From: Flavobacteriaceae bacterium
Lineage (GTDB): Bacteria > Bacteroidota > Bacteroidia > Flavobacteriales > Flavobacteriaceae
Direction of reading: 5' to 3'
NCBI GenBank assembly: GCA_027490305.1
Contig: JAIXYI010000010.1
Location: 1 to 36,189 of the forward strand
DNA: 36,189 nt
The translations under genes were made by a program, and so were the position numbers. Within the stretch, counting starts at the first letter, position 1; the number at the start of each line of letters is the position of its first letter. This document shows positions 16,092-21,823 of the stretch, piece by piece. The notes beneath the pieces are model-generated. The model was given only the letters and a program-made list of their open reading frames with translations, was not told the DNA's origin and did no database searches.

Positions 16092-16507
16092 AGGAGCGAG
16101 GAGCAAGTATCAAAGTATCAAGGATCGAGGATCAAGGAGCAAGATAAGAGAGGAAAGAACGAAAGACCGCGACACAGGTGGAGAGAAAAAGTTAGATACG
16201 AGAAAGTAGCGATTGGAAACGGGAGAAGGGACGGAACTATCTTCTAATGGAACAGCATCAGAAACGAAATAAATATATATTTTGGTCACAGATTGGAAAA
16301 CTGACACAGTTCGTTGAACACTCCCCAGTTCGTTGAACACTCCCTCAAATTTTGGCTCCAAGCCGGGATACACCGGTTTCCGCTTCCGTCGTTATGCTCC
16401 TTTCATTTGTTCGGTTTCTTCGATTTCATTTTTTTTTTCTTTCTTCTTTCTGCTCTCTCCTCTCCTCTCCTCTTGCTCCTCGATACTTGCTCCTTGCTCC
16501 TCACTCC
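16092..16507. repeat. Imperfect inverted-repeat unit filling the gap upstream of hpt
   Basis: The 567 bp between 16005 and the hpt start hold no convincing gene. The left edge (16092-16165) is a purine-rich array of words such as GGAGCAAG, AAGTATC and GGATCAAG. The right edge (about 16430-16507) is its approximate reverse complement; the outer 16 bases match at 15 positions. Between them lie about 260 bp of low-complexity sequence, including a 19-bp tandem duplication at 16307-16344. The frames that cross this region read the repeats and look spurious. The consensus hpt promoter begins 12 bp beyond the right edge. Confidence 0.6.
16307..16344. repeat. Perfect 19-bp tandem duplication
   Basis: Two adjacent identical 19-bp copies (16307-16325 and 16326-16344), each containing TTCGTTGAACACTCCC. 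The site lies inside the inverted-repeat unit upstream of hpt and could be a slippage product or an insertion footprint. Confidence 0.85.
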
Positions 16508-16518
16508 TTCACCACATC

Positions 16519-16548
16519 TTGTCTCTTCCCCCGCTTTACGTATCTTTG
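16519..16548 (+). promoter_or_regulatory. Promoter of hpt
   Basis: TTG (16519-16521), 19 bases, TATCTTTG (16541-16548): an exact Bacteroidota consensus. The predicted leader to the GTG start is about 18 nt. Confidence 0.8.
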
Positions 16549-16572
16549 CCCTTTATTTCCAAACACAACAAC

Positions 16573-17103
16573 GTGATTCATCTTCATGATAAACGATTCG
16601 TCCCTTTCATCTCCTCGGGCGAAATCGAATTTGCCATTCAGGAAATGGCGCGCCGCATTACCGACGACCATGCGGAGGAGACCCCAGTTTTCATCGGTGT
16701 ATTGAACGGTGCCTTTATGGTGGTTTCCGACCTGGTAAAGCACTTCCGCGGCCAATGCGAGGTACAGTTCGTGAAGATGGCGTCCTATGAAGGAACTGCG
16801 TCAACCGGTACTGTACAGGAATTGATAGGGCTCTTTTCCGATCTGTCAGGGCGTTCGGTCATCCTCGTGGAAGACATCGTCGATACCGGTGCGACCATCG
16901 TCGCCCTGAAAGCCATGCTCAAGGAACACAATCCCAAGCACGTGAAAATCGCAACGTTGTTCCTCAAACCTGAGGTGTATGACAAAGATGTCCGACTCGA
17001 TTATGTCGGTATCCGCATCCCCAACAAGTTTATTGTGGGATACGGACTCGACTATGACGGACTCGGCCGGAATCTTCCGGATGTCTACCAATTGGCGGAT
17101 TGA
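16573..17103 (+). CDS. hpt: Hypoxanthine phosphoribosyltransferase
   Basis: Purine salvage: converts hypoxanthine (and guanine) plus PRPP to the nucleotide. The 176-aa protein shows 'VFIGVLNGAFMVVSDLV', the flexible loop region 'ASYEGTASTGTVQ', the PRPP-binding motif 'VILVEDIVDTGATI' (residues about 95-108) and 'DYVGIRIPNKFIVGYGLDYDG'. The start is GTG 16573 (VIHLHDKRFVPFI). This gives the family length and follows the promoter at 16519-16548, whereas the longer open frame from 16333 begins upstream of that promoter and translates the pyrimidine-rich repeat. adk follows 46 bp downstream. Confidence 0.94.
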   Translation: MIHLHDKRFVPFISSGEIEFAIQEMARRITDDHAEETPVFIGVLNGAFMVVSDLVKHFRGQCEVQFVKMASYEGTASTGTVQELIGLFSDLSGRSVILVEDIVDTGATIVALKAMLKEHNPKHVKIATLFLKPEVYDKDVRLDYVGIRIPNKFIVGYGLDYDGLGRNLPDVYQLAD

Positions 17104-17128
17104 TCCGTCGCCTAAATTCGTAACTTTA
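17100..17128 (+). promoter_or_regulatory. Possible adk promoter
   Basis: TTG (17100-17102, overlapping the hpt stop), 18 bases, TAACTTTA (17121-17128), one mismatch to TAnnTTTG. Confidence 0.45.
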
Positions 17129-17149
17129 GCTAAACACCCTACATAACTG

Positions 17150-17722
17150 ATGACCAATATCGTTTTATTCGGAAAGCCGGGCGCGGGAAAAGGTACCCAG
17201 GCGGAATTCCTGAAGGAGCACTACGGACTGATCCACCTTTCAACCGGTGATATTTTCCGGTTTAATATGAAGAACGAAACCGAGTTAGGCAAGTTGGCCA
17301 AGAGCTACATCGACCGCGGGGATCTGGTGCCGGATGAGGTCACGACGAATATGCTGATCGATTCGGTCAACAGCCATCCCGATGCAAACGGATTTTTGTT
17401 TGACGGCTATCCGCGTACGCTCGCCCAGGCAGAGGCACTCGACACCTTCTTGGAATCGAAGGGTTGGGCCGTAACCGCTACTATTGCCCTTGAGGCCGAT
17501 GACGAAATACTGGTGAAACGCCTTTTGGAGCGTGGCAAAACATCCGGACGTAAAGACGACCAGGACGAATCGCTGATCCGCAACCGTTACCAGGAATACA
17601 ACGAAAAAACGGCGCCGCTGATCGCCTACTACGAACAAAAAGGCAATTACCACGCCGTCGATGGTATTGGTGAGATCGCTGCGATCACCAATCGATTGCG
17701 CGCGGTGATCGACACCTTATAA
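17150..17722 (+). CDS. adk: Adenylate kinase
   Basis: A 190-aa enzyme that equilibrates AMP + ATP with two ADP. P-loop 'GKPGAGKGTQ' at residues 8-17, AMP-binding 'HLSTGDIFR' and 'FLFDGYPRTLAQAEAL', then 'RLLERGKTSGRKDDQDESLIRNRYQEY'. The LID is the short form without zinc-binding cysteines, as usual in Bacteroidota. It is followed after 18 bp by the CBS-domain membrane protein, so hpt, adk and that gene may share transcription. Confidence 0.96.
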   Translation: MTNIVLFGKPGAGKGTQAEFLKEHYGLIHLSTGDIFRFNMKNETELGKLAKSYIDRGDLVPDEVTTNMLIDSVNSHPDANGFLFDGYPRTLAQAEALDTFLESKGWAVTATIALEADDEILVKRLLERGKTSGRKDDQDESLIRNRYQEYNEKTAPLIAYYEQKGNYHAVDGIGEIAAITNRLRAVIDTL

Positions 17723-17740
17723 GAACCAATCGCTTTCCGT

Positions 17741-19018
17741 ATGGAAATCCTTATCATCCTGTTCCTGATTTTGCTCAACGGTGTCTTTTCGATGTCGGAA
17801 ATTGCGCTGATCTCGTCGCGGAAGAACCGCCTCGAAACGGCCGCCAAAAAAGGCAATGCCGGGGCACAAACCGCGTTGGAACTGTCGAATTCGCCAAACA
17901 AGTTTCTGTCGACCGTACAAATCGGCATTACGCTTATTGGCATCCTGACCGGTATTTATTCAGGAGATAAGATTACCGACGACATGCAGCATTTCGTCGA
18001 AGGATTTCCGGCGCTCAAACCCTATGCCGCCAATATCGCCACGGGTATCGTCGTTGTCATCCTAACGTTTTTCTCGCTCGTATTGGGCGAATTACTGCCA
18101 AAGCGTATCGGGTTGAACTATCCCGAAAAGATCGCCAAAGCGGTGTCGATTCCGATGAAGTGGATTTCTGTTGCAACGGCGCCTTTCATCTGGTTGCTGA
18201 CGTTTGCTACGGAAGGCCTGATGAAGCTGTTCATGATCAAACCTTCTGCCGACGGAAAAGTGACAGAAGAGGAAATCAAGGCCATCATCAAAGAAGGAAC
18301 CGAAGGCGGAGAAGTGCAGGAAATCGAACAGGATATCGTAGAACGCGTTTTCCATATCGGCGACCGGAAGATCAATTCCCTCATGACCCACCGGGGCTCG
18401 GTAGTGATGCTGCCCCTCGATTCCGACAAACAAAAGGCCCGCGACCTGATGCTTAAGGAACTGCATTCCGTATATCCGGTCTATGGCGAGAACTTCGATG
18501 ATATCGTCGGCGTCGTGAACCTCAAGAATATCTTTGCCCATTTTGAGGAAGCGGATTTTGACATCGTGAAAATCATGACCGACGCGCCCTACATGATGGA
18601 GCAGACAACGGCTTACAAAGCGCTGGAGAACTTCAAGAAAAGCGGGGTGCATTATGCCCTGGTGTCGGATGAATACGGCGTTTTCCAGGGAATCATCACG
18701 CTGAATGACATCCTCGAAGCCCTCGTGGGCGACGCCTCTGAATTCTATAAGGATGATTTCAAACTCATTGAGCGTGAAGACGGCAGTTGGTTGGTAGACG
18801 GACATTATTCCCTCCACGATTTCCTCACCTTCTTCGACCTCGATGACCTGATCAACGACTACGAAGTCACCACGGTAAGCGGTCTTATCATGACCGAACT
18901 CAGCTACATCCCCAAAGAGGGCGAGGTACTGGTCTGGAACGATTACGAACTCGAAGTCGTCGACATGGACGGCGTGAAGATCGATAAGGTGATTGTGCGG
19001 GCGCGGAAGGAGAAGTAG
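17741..19018 (+). CDS. CNNM/HlyC-CorC family membrane protein (DUF21-CBS-CorC_C)
   Basis: A 425-aa protein. N-terminal DUF21 membrane domain (residues about 1-190) with helices such as 'ILIILFLILLNGVFSMSEIALIS' and 'GIVVVILTFFSLVLGELLPKRIGLNYPEK'; paired CBS domains (about 210-335, 'INSLMTHRGSVVMLPLD', 'YALVSDEYGVFQGIITLNDI'); and a C-terminal CorC_HlyC domain (about 345-425, 'DGSWLVDGHYSLHDF', 'YELEVVDMDGVKIDKVIV'). The family is linked to Mg2+ or Co2+ export; 'hemolysin' is a historic label. Its stop at 19016-19018 is only 4 bp before the inverted repeat of the four-helix-bundle element. Confidence 0.93.
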   Translation: MEILIILFLILLNGVFSMSEIALISSRKNRLETAAKKGNAGAQTALELSNSPNKFLSTVQIGITLIGILTGIYSGDKITDDMQHFVEGFPALKPYAANIATGIVVVILTFFSLVLGELLPKRIGLNYPEKIAKAVSIPMKWISVATAPFIWLLTFATEGLMKLFMIKPSADGKVTEEEIKAIIKEGTEGGEVQEIEQDIVERVFHIGDRKINSLMTHRGSVVMLPLDSDKQKARDLMLKELHSVYPVYGENFDDIVGVVNLKNIFAHFEEADFDIVKIMTDAPYMMEQTTAYKALENFKKSGVHYALVSDEYGVFQGIITLNDILEALVGDASEFYKDDFKLIEREDGSWLVDGHYSLHDFLTFFDLDDLINDYEVTTVSGLIMTELSYIPKEGEVLVWNDYELEVVDMDGVKIDKVIVRARKEK

Positions 19019-19022
19019 TTGG

Positions 19023-19052
19023 AGTTGGCAGTTGGCAGTCGCAGTAGGCAGT
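19023..19052 (+). repeat. Left terminal inverted repeat
   Basis: Built of the words AGTTGGC (twice), AGTCGC and AGTAGGC, ending AGT. It pairs with 19517-19546 at all but one position. A further partial word extends leftwards into the stop codon of the preceding gene, and an inner ACTGGA at 19056-19061 is mirrored at 19502-19507. Confidence 0.9.
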
Positions 19053-19110
19053 CTATACTGGATCGAGAAAAATAATATACGAACATAAATACACGCCAAA
19101 ATGATAAAGT

Positions 19111-19482
19111 ATGGATTTCAGGGATTTACTTGCTTACCGGAAGGCTTACGAGCTTTCTATGGAATTGTTTGAAATATCAAAATCATTTCCAAAAGATGAA
19201 CGTTATGCGCTGACCGATCAACTAAGAAGGTCGTCACGGAGTGTTTGCTCTAACCTTGCCGAAGCGTATCGAAAACGGGCATATCCTAACTATTTTTTCA
19301 GTAAGTTAACCGACAGTGATGGGGAAAACTCCGAAACGGCTGTCTGGATTGACTTTGCGCTTTCTTGCAACTATATTACGAATGATGTGCATTCCAGCCT
19401 GATTTCTCGCAGCGAAGAAATTGGGAAATTGTTGTCCTTTATGATGCAAAACCCGGGAAGGTTTGGTGTAAAAACCAATTAG
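19111..19482 (+). CDS. Four helix bundle protein (23S rRNA-intervening-sequence / S23 family)
   Basis: A 123-aa protein with the family signature: 'MDFRDLLAYRKAYELSMELFEISKSFP' (helix 1), 'DERYALTDQLRRSSRSVCSNLAEAYRKR' (helix 2, with the QLRRSS-S-SNLAE core), then two further helices containing 'DSDGENSETAVWIDFALSC' and 'SRSEEIGKLLSFMMQNPGRF'. Family members are encoded inside rRNA intervening sequences and, as Avd, in diversity-generating retroelements, where they bind RNA or the reverse transcriptase. No rRNA or reverse transcriptase is near. It is enclosed by inverted repeats and its base composition is more AT-rich than its neighbours, suggesting acquisition. No consensus promoter is seen upstream, so it may depend on read-through from adk-corC. 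Confidence 0.9.
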   Translation: MDFRDLLAYRKAYELSMELFEISKSFPKDERYALTDQLRRSSRSVCSNLAEAYRKRAYPNYFFSKLTDSDGENSETAVWIDFALSCNYITNDVHSSLISRSEEIGKLLSFMMQNPGRFGVKTN

Positions 19483-19493
19483 ACGTAGCTTTG
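19463..19493 (+). promoter_or_regulatory. Candidate obgE promoter inside the element
   Basis: TTG (19463-19465), 20 bases, TAGCTTTG (19486-19493), a perfect -7 match. It overlaps the end of the four-helix-bundle gene and would start obgE transcripts near 19500, so the leader carries the whole right inverted repeat. Confidence 0.6.
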
Positions 19494-19516
19494 CAGCCAA
19501 TTCCAGTTTTTTTGGC

Positions 19517-19546
19517 ACTGCCTACTGAGACTGCCAACTGCCAACT
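19517..19546 (-). repeat. Right terminal inverted repeat
   Basis: Reverse complement of 19023-19052 with a single mismatch (AGTCTC instead of AGTCGC). It ends 3 bp before the obgE ATG, so it forms the ribosome-loading region of obgE. Confidence 0.9.
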
Positions 19547-19549
19547 AAC

Positions 19550-20551
19550 ATGACTGAGGGAAATTTCGTCGACTACACCAAAATCTACGTAGCATCCGGC
19601 AAAGGAGGCCGCGGCTCTTCGCATTTACACCGCGAGAAATTTATCGAGAAAGGCGGTCCTGACGGGGGCGACGGCGGCCGTGGCGGCCACGTCATCCTGC
19701 AGGGAAGCAAAAACCTTTGGACGCTGTTCCATCTCAAATTCCTGCGACATGTGAAGGCAGGACACGGGGGCGACGGGGGCAGCTCCCGAAGCACCGGTCA
19801 CGACGGCGAAGACAAAATCGTCGAGGTACCACTGGGAACCGTCGTGAAAGACGCCGAAACCCACGAAATCCTTTTTGAGATCACCGAAGACGGCGAGCAA
19901 AAGATCCTGGCTTCAGGTGGCAAAGGCGGACTCGGGAACTGGCATTTCCGGTCCTCGACCAACCAAACGCCGCGCTACGCCCAACCCGGGCTGTCTGGTG
20001 AAGAAAAAGATATCATACTCGAACTGAAAGTACTCGCGGATGTCGGATTGGTGGGCTTTCCGAACGCGGGTAAATCTACCTTGTTATCTGTGCTGACCTC
20101 CGCCAAACCGAAGATCGCCGACTATCCTTTTACGACCCTCAAACCGAACCTCGGCATCGTGGCGTACCGCGATTTCCAATCGTTCGTCATCGCCGATATT
20201 CCCGGCATTATCGAAGGAGCGGCAGAAGGCAAAGGACTCGGACATTATTTCCTCCGACATATCGAACGCAACTCAACCCTGTTGTTCCTCATTCCGGCTG
20301 ATTCACCGGATATCGCAGCCGAATACGATATCCTGCTGAACGAACTCGAACAATACAATCCCGAACTGCTCGACAAAGACCGCCTGATCGCCATCTCCAA
20401 ATGCGACATGCTCGATGAGGAACTGATGGATGAAATGCGACGCGATCTCGACAGCGCGTTTGGGGGCACTCCGTATATGTTCATTTCGTCGGTGTCGGAA
20501 TTAGGCTTGACTACTTTGAAAGACAAGCTGTGGGCGATGTTGAATGGTTAG
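19550..20551 (+). CDS. obgE: GTPase ObgE/CgtA
   Basis: A 333-aa essential ribosome-assembly and stress GTPase. The glycine-rich Obg fold fills residues about 1-155 ('[20 protein letters not shown]', '[15 protein letters not shown]', '[10 protein letters not shown]'). The G domain follows: G1 'GFPNAGKS' at 169-176, the switch '[11 protein letters not shown]', G3 'DIPG', and G4 'SKCD' in place of NKxD, a usual Bacteroidota variant. No C-terminal OCT domain, as expected at this length. The ATG directly follows the right inverted repeat; there is no Shine-Dalgarno sequence, common in this phylum. Confidence 0.96.
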   Translation: MTEGNFVDYTKIYVASGKGGRGSSHLHREKFIEKGGPDGGDGGRGGHVILQGSKNLWTLFHLKFLRHVKAGHGGDGGSSRSTGHDGEDKIVEVPLGTVVKDAETHEILFEITEDGEQKILASGGKGGLGNWHFRSSTNQTPRYAQPGLSGEEKDIILELKVLADVGLVGFPNAGKSTLLSVLTSAKPKIADYPFTTLKPNLGIVAYRDFQSFVIADIPGIIEGAAEGKGLGHYFLRHIERNSTLLFLIPADSPDIAAEYDILLNELEQYNPELLDKDRLIAISKCDMLDEELMDEMRRDLDSAFGGTPYMFISSVSELGLTTLKDKLWAMLNG

Positions 20552-20569
20552 CAGTGCCAAGAATTTGTC

Positions 20570-21076
20570 TTAATTGACGATTGCGCTACTCTTTACCTTC
20601 TCCAGCAATTCCCATTTGCCGTTACGTTTTTCCATAATTACAATCCCGGTAAAAAGATGCCTTTCGTATCCTTGGAAAACGGTCATATAGAAAATGGCCT
20701 GATTGTCGTCTTTCAGATATACTGGTTCCGATAAACTCACAGTTAAGGTGGTGGCGGGCGTATCGGGTGTGGTAAGTCCCTCCGTCAATTTAGACACGTG
20801 TATGGTTTTGGCCTCTTTGTCTGTCCATGAACCGCCTTTGTCCGTTACCGCGGCCTGAAGTGCCTGGAAGCGTCTTTCCGTAAAAGAGCCTGCGCCCTTT
20901 TCCCACGGACGACTTGCGTTTTTATAAATTCCGGGAATAGGCGTCTGGGGCAATTTCTGCCTTTGTAAATGAAGATCTTTGGGATTCCATTTTTGGGTAG
21001 CTATATAGGCTGCTATCGGGTGAGAGACCGAGCAGACTGAGCAGAGGATGGAAAGAATGAGGATGAATAATCGCAT
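20570..21076 (-). CDS. Exported hypothetical protein (paralogue 1)
   Basis: A 168-aa protein with an N-terminal signal peptide ('LFILILSILCSVCSVSHPIA'), a middle part 'GAGSFTERRFQALQAAV', beta strands 'TIHVSKL' and 'LTVSLSEPVYLKDDNQAIFYM', and an end 'GIVIMEKRNGKWELLEKVKSSAI' that is nearly repeated in the next gene. A Cys in the signal region could be lipidated, but the lipobox is poor. No known family. Convergent with obgE (18 bp apart) and 45 bp downstream of its paralogue. Confidence 0.75.
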   Translation of the reverse strand: MRLFILILSILCSVCSVSHPIAAYIATQKWNPKDLHLQRQKLPQTPIPGIYKNASRPWEKGAGSFTERRFQALQAAVTDKGGSWTDKEAKTIHVSKLTEGLTTPDTPATTLTVSLSEPVYLKDDNQAIFYMTVFQGYERHLFTGIVIMEKRNGKWELLEKVKSSAIVN

Positions 21077-21121
21077 TGGGAACGTTTGTGGCAGAGTTGA
21101 GCTTGATTCCGACGGGTAAAT

Positions 21122-21643
21122 CTAGTCAGTAATCGCACTGTTGCGTACTTTTTCAAGTAGTTTCCACTTACCATGACGTTTTTCCATGATGACGATGCCG
21201 TCAAAAAGGATTCGTTGGGCACCGGCTACCAAACCCATTCTAAAGAAAGCCAGTTTTTCCTTTTTCAGGAACACGGGGTCAGAAAGGCTGATGACCAATT
21301 TGTTATAATCTGTACTGGCTTCTGTCGATTTCGCAATCAGTTTTACAACATGCAGGGTAGTCACGTCTTCTTCGGTCCAAACCCCGATTCTACCATTTGA
21401 TTTTTCAAGCAAAGATTTGAAACGACTTTCCGTAAATGAGGCCGCCTGACTACTCCAGTTAATACGACTTATGCCTTTGTAAATTTCCGGAATCTCCTTT
21501 TGGGATAGTTTCGTTTTTTGTAGCGATATTTCAATAGGACCGTCCTGTTCCAAAGCAATATACGCAGCTAAAGGACTGGATACCTTGCAGGATACGAAGC
21601 ACAAAAGTAGTGAGAGAGTGATCATAAAACGAATCGACCGCAT
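21122..21643 (-). CDS. Probable lipoprotein (paralogue 2)
   Basis: A 173-aa protein. The N-terminus 'FMITLSLLLCFVSCKVSSP' has a plausible lipobox with Cys at about residue 19. The body shares the plan of the downstream gene: 'PLAAYIA', 'LSQKEIPEIYKG', 'AASFTESRFKSLLEK', 'LVISLSDPVFLKKEKLAFFRM' and 'GIVIMEKRHGKWKLLEKVRNSAI'. The two are clearly tandem duplicates that have diverged. The conserved last part (GIVIMEKR-GKW-LLEKV) reads like a periplasmic NTF2-like fold ending, but that is a guess. Function unknown. Confidence 0.75.
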   Translation of the reverse strand: MRSIRFMITLSLLLCFVSCKVSSPLAAYIALEQDGPIEISLQKTKLSQKEIPEIYKGISRINWSSQAASFTESRFKSLLEKSNGRIGVWTEEDVTTLHVVKLIAKSTEASTDYNKLVISLSDPVFLKKEKLAFFRMGLVAGAQRILFDGIVIMEKRHGKWKLLEKVRNSAITD

Positions 21644-21823
21644 ATGCGAAAATGTTTAAGTAGGTAACAGCTTAAAAGTAGGAAAATATAGCATTCATTA
21701 TAGTGCGTCCTATTGGCTGTAACGAAATCGTTATCGCGACTACAAACCCTGCCGTTATCAATCCTAAAATTGCGTATATTCGCGGCGTTTGCCGGGTTTC
21801 GGCGCATTATAAACTCTCACTAC

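Larger units (their letters stand above)
19023..19546. mobile_element. Inverted-repeat-bounded element carrying a four-helix-bundle (IVS-type) gene
   Basis: A 524-bp unit delimited by 30-bp terminal inverted repeats (19023-19052 and 19517-19546) that match at 29 of 30 positions. It contains one gene, 19111-19482, of the family found inside 23S rRNA intervening sequences. It fits between the corC-like stop (19018) and obgE start (19550) with 4 and 3 bp to spare. The inside is visibly more AT-rich than the flanking genes. No transposase is present and no clear target-site duplication is seen. Mobility is inferred from architecture; a fixed regulatory cassette is the alternative. Confidence 0.65.

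Noticed and set aside
16092..16165. CRISPR array
   Set aside because: The words are short, irregular and contiguous, without uniform spacers, and no cas gene is present.
16110..16373. 87-residue minus-strand frame in the spacer upstream of hpt
   Set aside because: Reads the repeat arms (Leu/Ser/Ile-rich tail) and has no recognisable start context or family.
16333..16572. 80-residue N-terminal extension of hpt
   Set aside because: It begins upstream of a consensus promoter and translates the pyrimidine-rich repeat (runs of Ser, Leu, Phe); family length is met from GTG 16573.
18092..19099. 335-residue open frame on the minus strand
   Set aside because: It lies antisense across the CNNM/CorC gene, whose sense frame has clear domains; composition (many His, Asp, Phe, Val) is typical of an antisense shadow.
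19111..19482. Diversity-generating retroelement accessory gene (Avd)
   Set aside because: The fold family is shared, but there is no reverse transcriptase, template repeat or variable repeat in the window.
19023..19546. True 23S rRNA intervening sequence
   Set aside because: The flanking DNA is protein-coding (corC-like and obgE); no rRNA sequence is present.
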